Source: JANRLJ01 sp034437895 (GTDB lineage: Bacteria > Chloroflexota > Anaerolineae > Aggregatilineales > Phototrophicaceae). Taken from it: a DNA stretch of 10,660 bases. The DNA lies in contig DAOTTO010000408.1 of the NCBI GenBank assembly GCA_034437895.1, forward strand, positions 1 through 10,660. Direction: 5' to 3'. Position 1 is the first letter of the stretch, and every line of letters starts with the position of its first letter. Below the pieces are notes generated by a model. It did not search any database and was not told the origin of the DNA. It saw only the letters and a program-made list of their open reading frames with translations. The position numbers and the translations under genes were made by a program. Of the stretch, positions 1 through 6,840 are shown piece by piece.

Positions 1-257
1 CCTTTGAGCGCACCCCATACGCTGGTGCAATCCTGCGCGAAGATCAGCGGCGTTTCGTCAGGATGCGCGGCGATCACCTCCGCCAGCGCCCGATTAACCG
101 CCACAACCGGATTCTCGTATACGGCGAAATCCGGCTGAAGATCAACCCACGCCGCGCCGAGTTCCTCCGCAATTCCGCTGGCTTTGAGCGCTTCTATGGA
201 AGACCCGGTTTTAAACTGCCCCAATGCGTAAGGCACCCCAATGCAAAGATACGTCAT
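1..257 (-). CDS. Arginase/ureohydrolase-family protein, N-terminal part (runs off window)
   Basis: Reading leftward from an ATG at 257, an open frame of 85 codons continues past the window edge. A GGGGA ribosome-binding site lies about 8 nt before the ATG. The start IGVPYALGQFKTGS resembles the first strand and loop of arginase-family enzymes, which hydrolyse guanidino groups (arginine, agmatine, formiminoglutamate) with a binuclear manganese centre in the cytoplasm. The segment PLIFAQDCTSVWGAL (residues 70-84) sits where the family has the GGDHS metal-binding motif. Here Asp76 is kept, the usual His is Cys77, and the first Gly pair reads Ala-Gln. I recall related proteins with a GDC(S/T) version, so this is probably a divergent subfamily whose substrate cannot be predicted. 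The remaining metal ligands (DxHxD, DxD) would lie outside the window. Family call is fairly sure; specificity is open. Confidence 0.72.
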   Translation of the reverse strand, partial: MTYLCIGVPYALGQFKTGSSIEALKASGIAEELGAAWVDLQPDFAVYENPVVAVNRALAEVIAAHPDETPLIFAQDCTSVWGALK

Positions 258-279
258 CTTTTCCCCGTTTCTTTATGGC

Positions 280-684
280 CTAAATATAAGGTTTTGCTGA
301 TTTGTTAGCTTTGATTATCCCTGTTTTGGGCGGGCAAAGAAAGAATACGTTATTTTGGGGACTGGCGAAACTGATTTGGGTTTGCAGGTCTACTATACAT
401 TTTGAAAGAAGTTTTATGTACTCATCAGCAGCTTGAAGAATTGAAGCAATTTTCTTTTGTTCTTGGATCAATGGAATCTCAAACAAAAATTCCGATATAT
501 AGCTTCTATCAGCGCAAGGCATTTTAGTCCCAAATGTCGCGTTTGCTGGGACTAGGTGGTTAAAAATTTCAAATGACTTTCGAGTGTCTACAAGAGTTCG
601 TAGAGAAAGCGTTAAAGATGAAACGAGGGATGCGTCCAAACGCGCATCCCTGTTCTCTCGAACAATCAGCCGCCTGTAGCCCAA
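280..684 (-). pseudogene. Remnant of a type I restriction-modification specificity subunit (HsdS), C-terminal fragment
   Basis: The open frame is 134 codons, but only its middle is recognisable. Residues 52-56 (GTKMP) and 70-83 (IPLIQEQKKIASIL), followed by a short helical stretch to about residue 103, match the end of a target-recognition domain and the conserved coiled-coil spacer of HsdS proteins, which choose the DNA sequence read by type I systems. The recognisable part covers roughly 376-573. A complete HsdS has two recognition domains and is about 400 residues long, so most is missing, and no hsdM or hsdR is nearby. The tail after residue 103 does not resemble HsdS, and the nominal start overlaps the cupin gene and its terminator-like hairpin, so the first ~30 codons are probably chance readthrough. 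I read it as a dead relic of a lost or moved system. Confidence 0.6.
627..650 (-). terminator. Terminator-like hairpin downstream of the cupin gene
   Basis: GGGATGCG (627-634) and CGCATCCC (643-650) form a perfect 8-bp stem with an 8-nt loop, 16 nt past the cupin stop codon. On the minus strand it is followed by a moderately T-rich TCGTTTCATCTTT, so it could end the cupin transcript, though the T tract is not a clean run. Confidence 0.5.
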
Positions 685-995
685 TACAGGAAGCCAACCA
701 CCACCAACTGTTCGCTGTCAGCCTTGATGGTATTATCCTCTTTAGGCGCGAAAACGACCATTGTGCCGGGGCCACAGCGCTGTTCATGGCCGTTTTCACT
801 GACGAACAGCCCTTCACCCTTCAGCACCAGGAAATAACGTGGGATGAATGGCGCATGGGTTTCGTCTAATTCCTGTCCCATTTCAATCGTATAACGCACG
901 ATTTTGCCGATTTCGTCGCTGTGCATCTGTTGAGCAAGCGGCCCTTCGTCGCCGAACATCAGATTATCATTCATGTCGATGACCTTCACGCTCAT
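666..995 (-). CDS. Small cupin-domain protein
   Basis: The 109-residue product has the size and pattern of a single-domain cupin beta-barrel: HAPFIPRYFLVLKGEGLF (residues 47-64) matches the first cupin motif region, and GPGTMVVFAPKEDNTI (residues 75-90) the turn leading into the second. The first motif keeps His47 but not the full HxH...E ligand set, so metal binding is uncertain. Such proteins range from small-molecule isomerases to simple ligand binders; nothing here decides which. The ATG at 995 follows AAGGAGAG very closely; the second Met at 974 has GAAGG about 7 nt upstream and is a credible alternative start. It appears to be a single-gene transcript: a terminator-like hairpin follows it and a plus-strand RNA candidate lies upstream. 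Confidence 0.8.
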   Translation of the reverse strand: MSVKVIDMNDNLMFGDEGPLAQQMHSDEIGKIVRYTIEMGQELDETHAPFIPRYFLVLKGEGLFVSENGHEQRCGPGTMVVFAPKEDNTIKADSEQLVVVGFLYWATGG

Positions 996-1066
996 CTCTC
1001 CTTGTTTGTAAATAAGGCAATTAAAAATATGCGTCCCTACAATAACGCATTTTGCTGATTTAGAAA

Positions 1067-1096
1067 TTTACACACTTTTAACATTCAGGCTATACA
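1067..1096 (+). promoter_or_regulatory. Candidate sigma-70 type promoter for the plus-strand non-coding RNA
   Basis: TTTACA (1067-1072) and TATACA (1091-1096) are separated by 18 bp, each one or two changes from consensus. Transcription would start near 1103, shortly before the structured region and the intrinsic terminator that follow on the same strand. Confidence 0.5.
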
Positions 1097-1102
1097 GACG
1101 TA

Positions 1103-1368
1103 ATAGATTAAAGCGAACATCCTAGACATGACGGTGCAATGAAAGGAGCAGCCATCCTGTTTAGACCAGCCTTCAGACGACGCAGAATGCGCCGCTTCCT
1201 CTGGTGACATCCGTCTGTGCGTTATCGCTGCTGGTCATCTCTCTTTAGTTTGGCAGGATGGCTGCTCTCCTGAACTTTGCGCCACCTTCTCCCCTCCCGC
1301 TTATTAAAAAGCAACCGGGCAGACACGGCATCCCCTCAAGCGCGTTTGCGGCTGAGGGGATTTTTATT
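1103..1368 (+). ncRNA. Candidate stand-alone structured non-coding RNA
   Basis: No protein frame is supported here, yet the plus strand shows nested pairing. The outer stem is perfect over 14 bp: 1146-1159 with 1254-1267. Inside it GACCAGC (1164-1170) pairs with GCTGGTC (1230-1236), and inside that CAGACG (1174-1179) pairs with CGTCTG (1212-1217); a small CGCA/TGCG stem sits at 1181-1191. The inner 3' side has a 17-nt unpaired U-rich strand (1237-1253). A promoter-like pair precedes it and a strong intrinsic terminator ends it, giving about 265 nt. The flanking protein genes run on the minus strand, so this is not a leader of either. I checked for signatures of SRP RNA, RNase P and tmRNA and found none; a 6S-like RNA is conceivable from the long-hairpin shape but not shown. 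The RNA interpretation is inference from structure and signals. Confidence 0.55.
1330..1368 (+). terminator. Strong intrinsic terminator, plus strand
   Basis: ATCCCCTCA (1330-1338) pairs perfectly with TGAGGGGAT (1353-1361), with a further CGC/GCG pairing in the loop, and the stem runs into TTTTTATTTG. On the minus strand the bases after the stem are GCCGTG, so it is directional and cannot easily serve the convergent lipoprotein gene. Confidence 0.85.
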
Positions 1369-1391
1369 TGATGCTCAAATGCTGAAGGGGA

Positions 1392-2150
1392 TTAATTTTC
1401 GGGGGTGGATTCGGCTGTCGCCTCTTCTGTTACCTCATCCGCTGCCTCTTCGGTAGCGTCAGCAGCGGCTTCAGTCGATTCGGCCTCGGCAGCACCTTCT
1501 TCAAATTCGACACTACCCGCGATTTCGAGGATGGTCGTGTCATACTGGGCAATTTGGCCTTCCGGCGCGACAAAAATCATGCGTAGCATCCCGCCGCCCT
1601 CATCGTAGGCCACGACTATCGCCGAATAAACCGTGTCATCAATCGTCACTGTGCCGGTTGCGCGTGCGCCGATTTTACCTGCATTGATAAATTGATTCGG
1701 TGCGCTTAATTCATATTGCGAACCCGCCGCATTCAATGCTTCAATAGTAGCGTTAATCACAACGGGCGGCTGAGGACTGCGCCCTAAGCCTAACTCCTCA
1801 TAAATTGGGCTGCCATCGGGGATAAAATCCACAGTCGCACGCACTTGACCATCAGCGGGGACGGCTGCATCAAGCGCTTCTTGCGAATTAGCGAGGGTAA
1901 TTTCCTCGCCAATGCTGGGAACCCAGCTTTCTGGGTAGATGACACTGAAGGTGCCGCTGTCATTAGTCAAGCTGGCGGTACCGGCGATCTGCACCCCCCC
2001 AACGGGTGTTGCTTCATCACCACCGCTGGCGGCTTCCTCGGTAGAATCACTACTGCTATTCGAATCGCCATCGTCGCCGCCGCCGCAGGCCGCCAACACG
2101 AATAATGATAGGATAGCGAAGATCAATAAGGCTGCTCGGTTGTATTTCAT
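1392..2150 (-). CDS. Secreted lipoprotein, unknown function, acidic C-terminal tail
   Basis: The 252-residue product begins MKYNRAALLIFAILSLF and has a clear type II signal peptide with lipobox LAAC, so Cys22 should be lipidated and the protein anchored on the outer face of the membrane. A Gly/Asp/Ser/Glu-rich linker follows, then a compact domain starting near GTFSVIYPESW and ending near GQIAQYDTTILEIAGSVEF; this start and end pattern is like PsbP/DUF1795-type folds, but I do not assign it firmly. The last ~35 residues are a low-complexity Glu/Ala/Thr tail with repeated TEEA units. The start at 2150 is chosen because AAGGAGA lies 9 nt upstream and the signal peptide begins there; an upstream in-frame ATG at 2186 lacks both. 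It ends in a convergent arrangement with the plus-strand RNA candidate. Confidence 0.85.
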   Translation of the reverse strand: MKYNRAALLIFAILSLFVLAACGGGDDGDSNSSSDSTEEAASGGDEATPVGGVQIAGTASLTNDSGTFSVIYPESWVPSIGEEITLANSQEALDAAVPADGQVRATVDFIPDGSPIYEELGLGRSPQPPVVINATIEALNAAGSQYELSAPNQFINAGKIGARATGTVTIDDTVYSAIVVAYDEGGGMLRMIFVAPEGQIAQYDTTILEIAGSVEFEEGAAEAESTEAAADATEEAADEVTEEATAESTPEN

Positions 2151-2230
2151 GGTTTCTATCTCCTTCTGTGATGCAAATCTATCCACAGAATATAACCATG
2201 ATTGCGCCGCTTCGCACGAGCATCGCGTAC

Positions 2231-2260
2231 AAAAAAACAGCCTCCCGTTTTGGAAGGCTG
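2231..2260 (-). terminator. Intrinsic terminator after the SWIM protein gene
   Basis: CAGCCTCCC (2238-2246) pairs with GGAAGGCTG (2252-2260) with one G-T wobble, and on the minus strand the stem is followed by seven T (2231-2237). It lies 9 nt past the SWIM gene stop and separates that transcript from the lipoprotein gene. Confidence 0.88.
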
Positions 2261-2269
2261 CGACTCGCT

Positions 2270-3943
2270 TTATATCCGGTTCAATTCCTCGATCATTGCC
2301 CGGCGCTTAGGATACCGTTTAATCAGCGCCGCTTTGATAATTTCAGCGCGTTCTTCCTCGCCTAATTCCCGAATACGCGCCAGCAATTCGGCACAGACCT
2401 TATAACCGTCGCGGCTGGTGGCACTATCCATATCACGGTGAATCACACGCTCATAGATGTCGCAGCATTCTTCGGGATAGATGCTGTGTAGATGGTTTTT
2501 ATACTTCGTTATCACACTCACTTTATCTGGCTGCGCCAATTTCAGCAGCGCTGACCACATTTCTTCACGCACATAGATTTCAGCGAGCAAATCTTCTTTT
2601 CGCCATAAGTCTGCCTGTGTTTGAATGGTTTGGATGAGTTTTTTCACAAAATCCGGCCACGTTTCGGCTTTTATAGTGTGCTTGAGCGTTTCATAATGCT
2701 GGAATTCACGGGTTTCTAAAAATAATTCCTGCGAAAGCCGAACCACACCATCGGTATTGTTACTTTTTCGGGCAATATCCAACAAAAACTCCCGATATTC
2801 CTTAACCAAACCGGGATAGTTCTGGTTTGTATAGCGCTTGATCGCTTCGATACACAACGTATTCGCTGCATCGAAATCCCCCGCGTCGATAAGCTGCTGA
2901 ACCACTTTTTGGCGGATGCGGTGAAGATGCAGATGTTGCTTGAGGAAATTTTGGATGGTCTCGGCTGAGTCGCCTAATTTCTCCATCACTTCCAATTTGA
3001 TCTCCAAGGCTTGTTCCTGCGTGTACTCGCTCATACGACCCGTGCGTTGATCTTTCTCTATCTTGCGATCTAGGGCGCTAAATAACGCCGCCCGCTGCTG
3101 CTCAGTTTCTACAAGCCGTCTGGCAATTTCTGGCGATGCCCAATCGTAATCAAACCACGCATAATTTTTGTTAAACATCTGCGCCAAGCAGTAGTCAAAT
3201 AAGGCTTGTTTGTCTGGGGATGAAAGCATAGGCGCGGCTTCTTCTAAAGCGTTGAACGCGCCATCCACACAACCGCCCAATTCACCCGCAGAGTCATCTG
3301 CATCACTATTGAGCGCTTCGGAAACCGTCTCGACAATGGCCTGCAAAACGGGAATGGCCTTCGCTGGCTGCCCTTCAGCAATTTGCTGTTCCGCTTGATC
3401 CAACAGCGTCAGGATACTTTTGGCTGCCCGCCGCGCACCCATATAATCTAAAAAGCCATGATCGCGCCCGGCACGTAAGGCATTTTCAATTATGCGGACG
3501 AACATCGTTTTATCGAGCGATTCTGTACCATATTTGAGCAGGATGTTGTTGGTAAGGAGCTTGTCTTTGCGCGTTTGATCCAGCACAATTTCGATCAATT
3601 GCTCACGCGTCAATTTTTCCAGCAGGGTTTTTACAGTTTGCTTGGGTTCGGCTTTTGGCGCATGTTGGGGTTCGGCTTGCATATCGCGGATGGCGAACAG
3701 CATCGCAGCAGCATGTTTGCAGTATGGCCCCCAGTCATACGGGCAGTCACATTCAATCGCTAATTCCCCTGATTTGTCTGTTTCAACCGTCACCGTGTAA
3801 TACTCACTGCCGATGACGGTTGCCGTCCAAATACCGTCATCCTCTTCAAGCTCGGTGACTTGATCGTTTTTATAATATTGATTGCCCTTTTTGAGGATTG
3901 TCGGGTCGAGAGTTTTCTCAAAATTATCGAGTGTAAGCATCAT
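2270..3943 (-). CDS. SWIM zinc-finger domain protein with long helical C-terminal region
   Basis: From the ATG at 3943 the product is 557 residues. Near its N-terminus CDCPYDWGPYCKH provides Cys65, Cys67, Cys75 and His77, the C-x-C-x7-C-x-H ligand set of a SWIM zinc finger, a module linked to DNA or protein binding. The rest is long, charged and predicted mostly helical, with repeat-like pairs of helices reminiscent of TPR-type scaffolds; no catalytic domain is visible, in contrast to SWIM proteins fused to SNF2 helicases. The frame is open up to an ATG at 4048, but those extra 35 codons are AT-rich, overlap the transporter gene and do not look like the family, whose N-terminus normally resembles LTLDNFEKTLDP. 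GAGAAG precedes the paired ATGs at 3943/3940. It lies 94 nt after the transporter gene and is probably read from the same transcript. Cellular role unknown. Confidence 0.87.
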   Translation of the reverse strand: MMLTLDNFEKTLDPTILKKGNQYYKNDQVTELEEDDGIWTATVIGSEYYTVTVETDKSGELAIECDCPYDWGPYCKHAAAMLFAIRDMQAEPQHAPKAEPKQTVKTLLEKLTREQLIEIVLDQTRKDKLLTNNILLKYGTESLDKTMFVRIIENALRAGRDHGFLDYMGARRAAKSILTLLDQAEQQIAEGQPAKAIPVLQAIVETVSEALNSDADDSAGELGGCVDGAFNALEEAAPMLSSPDKQALFDYCLAQMFNKNYAWFDYDWASPEIARRLVETEQQRAALFSALDRKIEKDQRTGRMSEYTQEQALEIKLEVMEKLGDSAETIQNFLKQHLHLHRIRQKVVQQLIDAGDFDAANTLCIEAIKRYTNQNYPGLVKEYREFLLDIARKSNNTDGVVRLSQELFLETREFQHYETLKHTIKAETWPDFVKKLIQTIQTQADLWRKEDLLAEIYVREEMWSALLKLAQPDKVSVITKYKNHLHSIYPEECCDIYERVIHRDMDSATSRDGYKVCAELLARIRELGEEERAEIIKAALIKRYPKRRAMIEELNRI

Positions 3944-4037
3944 CTTCTCATACTGTAGATTTATTGATTTGGGTGCAAACAAATCATAACGAAAATAGCT
4001 AATCCGCTGCAATGAGTTGTTTATGGCACAGTACCGT

Positions 4038-4886
4038 TTACACCACAATCAGCGCAATTGCGCCGAGTGCTAAGGCAATCCCGACGAACTGTAAGCGCGT
4101 GAGCCGTTCTTTAAGCACAAACCATGCCAGCAAAATCGTCGAAGCTGGATATAACGCGGAAAGCACCGCCGCTACATCAAGCCGTCCCGTTTGTGCCGCC
4201 AGCATGTAAAAGGCATTCCCGCCCAAATCCAGCACACCAACAAGCGCAATCAATCTGAATAAAGCCGCTGGCGGACGGATCGGCTGACGGGTGAGGCGGG
4301 CGATCACAAAAAATAAGCTGACTGAGGTAAGCCGCGCCGCCGTCAGCAGCCAGAACAGCGTATTATCATCGGGACGATCCGCCCGATCCATTAGAATCAC
4401 AAATAAGCCGAAGCCGATTCCCGCCGCCGCAGGCAGTCCTAACTCGCGCAGTTGGACGGACGTACCATCCGATTGCGAAATCAGCCAAATCCCGATCAAT
4501 GCCAGCCCAAAACCGAGCAGTTTAAGTGTATTCGGCAGCCCTTCCAGAAATGCGCCTGCGATCACTGGCAGTCCCGCCGTCAGCACCGCCGCGACAGGTG
4601 CCGCCGTCCCCATCCGTCCGGTTGCCAGCGCTTGATAAAATAAGACCAACCCCACCGCGCCGCACAATCCTGCGATTGCCGCCCACGCCAGCCGATCCCA
4701 CGAAGGCACAGCCTCACGCAGGAGCAGCGCCAACCCGATCACGAGCAGGATGCTAAAGGCCTGCGATGCGATCACGACGCTGTAGGCACTGGCACGTTTG
4801 CTCGCCAACCCACCGCTAAAATCACCCGCCCCCCATGAGGCCGCCGACGCGAGGCCAAAAAGAATAGACACAAATTCTGAGTTCAA
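4038..4886 (-). CDS. EamA-family (drug/metabolite transporter superfamily) membrane protein
   Basis: The 282-residue product is almost entirely hydrophobic, with about ten membrane segments arranged as two similar halves (roughly 5-140 and 150-282), each a copy of the EamA domain. The ending VLSALYPASTILLAW followed by LKERLT and a last membrane helix is typical of the family. Members export metabolites, amino acids or drugs from the cytoplasm; the substrate cannot be predicted here. The start is an uncommon TTG at 4886, supported by AGGAGA ending 5 nt upstream and by the absence of a better ATG. It is the first gene of a likely two-gene unit with the SWIM protein. No terminator is seen between them. 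Confidence 0.9.
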   Translation of the reverse strand: MNSEFVSILFGLASAASWGAGDFSGGLASKRASAYSVVIASQAFSILLVIGLALLLREAVPSWDRLAWAAIAGLCGAVGLVLFYQALATGRMGTAAPVAAVLTAGLPVIAGAFLEGLPNTLKLLGFGLALIGIWLISQSDGTSVQLRELGLPAAAGIGFGLFVILMDRADRPDDNTLFWLLTAARLTSVSLFFVIARLTRQPIRPPAALFRLIALVGVLDLGGNAFYMLAAQTGRLDVAAVLSALYPASTILLAWFVLKERLTRLQFVGIALALGAIALIVV

Positions 4887-4910
4887 AAGGGTCTCCTAAA
4901 AGAAAGATTA

Positions 4911-4949
4911 GACGCAAAGGTGCGAAGGACGCAGAGCATCGCAAAGAGG
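4911..4949. repeat. Degenerate short tandem repeat of ACGCAAAGG-type units
   Basis: Upstream of the transporter start are four imperfect copies of a short unit: ACGCAAAGG, TGCGAAGG, ACGCAGAG and TCGCAAAGAG, spaced roughly 8-11 bp. Similar CTTTGCG-rich intergenic repeats are, from memory, scattered in many bacterial genomes, including Chloroflexota and cyanobacteria. Function unknown. Confidence 0.5.
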
Positions 4950-5198
4950 GGTGATTTATTGTCCTTGCACGGGCGTAAGCCGCAGCTTTTTTATATCTGC
5001 AACGCTTCGATAATACGTCAAGACCTTTAGCCCCGTCAAAAATTGAATTTTAACGCTCTTGTACTAAACACTCTGCGTAGCTCAAGCGCCCCGAAAGCGT
5101 TTGTTAGGGCGCTGTAGTGAACCGTTGCGTTCAAGCCAACTTAAGAGTAGGATATATTTTATAACCGTTTTTGACTTAACCAGTGGGGGAAAACCGTA
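4950..5198. other. Divergent intergenic region with inverted repeat and weak promoter signals
   Basis: No gene is seen in this part of the gap between the divergent transporter and small-protein genes. AGCGCCC (5085-5091) and GGGCGCT (5107-5113) form a perfect 7-bp inverted repeat with a 15-nt spacer. For the plus-strand operon, TTGCGT (5125-5130) and TAGGAT (5148-5153) with a 17-bp spacer are a possible promoter, but the -10 is weak. The inverted repeat just upstream could be a regulator site. Confidence 0.3.
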
Positions 5199-5420
5199 AT
5201 GTCCGATCAGCCCCGCACCACACGCCCATCAATTTCTAAATCTGGCGTGTTCCCGCGTCCTGTAATTGAGCCAGAAATGCACCTTGACGACTCGCGCCCG
5301 ACCATCCTGCCCGAAAAACGAGATGCTGGCGGAGCGACCACCGGGAATATCCAGACTGTGCGTGAAGGAATCGACAGCAGCAATGAACAAAGCGACGATG
5401 ACCGCGCTGCTAGGAATTAA
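5199..5420 (+). CDS. Small hydrophilic protein, unrecognised
   Basis: The 73-residue product has no signal peptide, no membrane segment and no motif I recognise. It is rich in Pro, Arg, Asp, Ser and Thr and looks largely disordered. Support for it being real is a GGGGGA ribosome-binding site about 8 nt before the ATG and its tight position 5 nt ahead of the YbjN-domain gene, whose own AGGA site lies inside the last codons of this frame, as in coupled operons. The frame composition is balanced with no rare stretch. It may be a short accessory protein or simply a leader frame that opens the downstream site. Confidence 0.55.
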   Translation: MSDQPRTTRPSISKSGVFPRPVIEPEMHLDDSRPTILPEKRDAGGATTGNIQTVREGIDSSNEQSDDDRAARN

Positions 5421-5425
5421 AAAAG

Positions 5426-6064
5426 ATGCCCGAAGGCCAGATTTTTAATGTGATGATCGCGTTTTTTGAAGAGGACGACTGGAGCTTTCAGTGGATGGAA
5501 GGGCTGCCCGTCCTGAGCATGGGCTTTACCGGGCGCAGCGGCAAGTGGATGTGCTACGCGCAAGCCCGTGAACAGCAAGAGCAGTTCGTCTTTTATTCCG
5601 TCTGTCCGTTGAATGCGCCGCGTGAACGTATGACGGCGATTGCGGAGTTCGTCACCCGCGCCAATTATGGCATGATTATCGGCAACTTTGAAGTTGATTA
5701 TGCCGATGGCGAAATTCGCTATAAAACCAGTATCGATGTCGAAGGGGATCGGCTGACCTCGCCGCTGGTCAAGCAGATGGTGTACGCCAACGTCCTTATT
5801 ATGGATCGCTACCTGCCGGGCTTAATGAGCGTGATCTATGGCAATGCCTCGCCCATTGAAGAAATTGATAAGATCGAAACGGGCTTGCCGATGTCGTTTG
5901 GCGAAGATGACGAGTTGCTCGATGGCCTGCTGGAAATTGATGACTTTTACGACGAAGATGACTTCGATGATGATTTTGACGACGAAGACGACTTCGACGA
6001 TGATGATTTAGGCGACGACAGCGATTTCGGCATCCTCCCGCCCGGGAATGCCAATTTGAATTGA
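5426..6064 (+). CDS. YbjN-domain protein with acidic C-terminal tail
   Basis: The first ~140 residues match the YbjN domain (named as a putative sensory transduction regulator, with a fold like secretion chaperones). The matching parts include an EEDDW segment near the start, CYAQAREQQEQFVFYSVCP around residues 47-65, FVTRANYGMIIGNFEVD, and DGEIRYKTSIDVEGDRLT. From about residue 160 the protein becomes an extreme Asp/Glu-rich tail (FDDDFDDEDDFDDDD) ending in a short neutral segment. The protein is cytoplasmic by sequence. It starts at ATG 5426 with AGGA about 10 nt upstream, inside the previous gene's end, and its TGA overlaps the ATG of the next gene. Its biochemical role is not established; the acidic tail could bind metal or basic partners, which is speculation. 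Confidence 0.88.
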   Translation: MPEGQIFNVMIAFFEEDDWSFQWMEGLPVLSMGFTGRSGKWMCYAQAREQQEQFVFYSVCPLNAPRERMTAIAEFVTRANYGMIIGNFEVDYADGEIRYKTSIDVEGDRLTSPLVKQMVYANVLIMDRYLPGLMSVIYGNASPIEEIDKIETGLPMSFGEDDELLDGLLEIDDFYDEDDFDDDFDDEDDFDDDDLGDDSDFGILPPGNANLN

Positions 6065-6561
6065 TGGTCACAACCGTTCTTATTGCGCTCACCCTCGTTA
6101 TTCAAGTCGTCGTCGTGACGATTTCCATTTTGCCCTTTATCCCCGGCCCGCTGCTGCTGTGGTTGGTGAACATCGCCTTCGCCTTCCTCAATGATTTTGA
6201 GCGTCTGCCGCCCATTTTTTTAATCATCTTAACTGTGCTGATGTTGATGGGGATGACAACCGGACTCTGGATGCCGCTGCTCGGCATGAAGGCGCAGGGC
6301 GTTTCTTGTTGGGGGACGCTGGGGATGCTCATCGGCGGCTTGATCGGGACGTTTGTCGTGCCAATCCCGGTTTGCGGTACGCTCGTCGGGGCGATTCTCG
6401 GCGCATTAGCCTTCGAGCTGGTCAACGCGGGCAGTATGGAACACGCCGTCTCTACCGGAAAGGCCGCCTTTAAGACCTTCATCTTAGAAATGTTCGCGGA
6501 CTTTACGATCACGCTGGTGATGTTTGGTGTTTTCCTCGTCAGTCTGTGGGTGACGGGATAG
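6064..6561 (+). CDS. DUF456-family membrane protein
   Basis: The 165-residue product has about five membrane segments. The start, a hydrophobic helix running into ILPFIPGPLLLWLVNIAFAFLNDF, and the glycine-rich segment GMLIGGLIGTFVVPIPVCGTLVGAILGALAFEL match the DUF456 family of small integral membrane proteins of unknown function, which contain glycine-zipper-like stretches. The ATG at 6064 shares its A with the TGA stop of the YbjN gene (TGATG), pointing to translational coupling; an upstream TTG at 6061 is in frame but not needed. Being the last gene of this apparent three-gene unit, it may place the YbjN protein's activity at the membrane, though that is only inferred from the overlap. No clear terminator follows. 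Confidence 0.85.
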   Translation: MVTTVLIALTLVIQVVVVTISILPFIPGPLLLWLVNIAFAFLNDFERLPPIFLIILTVLMLMGMTTGLWMPLLGMKAQGVSCWGTLGMLIGGLIGTFVVPIPVCGTLVGAILGALAFELVNAGSMEHAVSTGKAAFKTFILEMFADFTITLVMFGVFLVSLWVTG

Positions 6562-6795
6562 CAGATGATTCAACTTTAACCACCTAAACGCAGTGACGAC
6601 ACCAACAGCGCCAAGATTTTGAACTTAAATCTCTATCTGGACTTTATCCAATAGTGATCGAAAAAAGGAATGGCTGAAATTGAGCGCTCACTCAAGTAGA
6701 TTGACTATAAGGAAGGAAGCATGGGTGCTACGCTTATACGCATCTGCTAAGGTAAGCAGTGGTAGAAGTGCCTAGGAGAACCTCGCTGAGAATCA
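6562..6795. other. Intergenic stretch without a supported gene
   Basis: This part of the 713-bp gap shows no convincing gene. It holds a 10-bp perfect palindrome TGAGCGCTCA (6681-6690), a purine-rich AAGGAAGGAAG before an ATG at 6721 that opens only nine codons, and a CTGCT/AGCAG mini-hairpin near 6748-6763. No terminator for the DUF456 gene is evident. Confidence 0.4.
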
Positions 6796-6821
6796 AACAT
6801 CCGGCATTGCTACCGGATGTT
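6796..6821 (-). terminator. Hairpin downstream of the tRNA-Val-like gene
   Basis: AACATCCGG (6796-6804) and CCGGATGTT (6813-6821) form a perfect 9-bp stem with an 8-nt loop, 19 nt past the tRNA body on its own strand. The minus-strand bases after it read TTTGATTCTC, only modestly T-rich, so this is a plausible but not strong tRNA terminator. Confidence 0.5.
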
Positions 6822-6840
6822 CGAGTGGTGTCTTAGATTG

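Noticed and set aside
1029..1050. ATGCGT/ACGCAT hairpin followed by ATTTTTAA on the minus strand, upstream of the cupin gene
   Set aside because: Only 6 bp with a 10-nt loop; it could be an attenuator, but the stem is too short to claim.
1141..1160. Resemblance of GGAGCAGCC to the conserved AGCAGCC of bacterial SRP RNA
   Set aside because: The partner sequence with the GGAA-type tetraloop is missing and the bases instead form a perfect 14-bp stem with distant sequence.
1405..2310. Plus-strand frames opposite the lipoprotein gene
   Set aside because: They are antisense shadows caused by the low-complexity tail and signal region of a well-supported lipoprotein.
3944..4048. Extension of the SWIM protein to an upstream ATG
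   Set aside because: The extra 35 codons are AT-rich, overlap the transporter gene, lack a ribosome site and do not look like the family's N-terminus.
5799..6092. Minus-strand His/Arg-rich frame opposite the acidic tail
   Set aside because: It is the complement of the GAC/GAT-rich tail of the YbjN protein and has no independent support.
6670..6747. Tiny frames after AAAAAAGGA and AAGGAAGGAAG
   Set aside because: Nine codons each, with a stop between them in the same frame; no evidence of a functional peptide.
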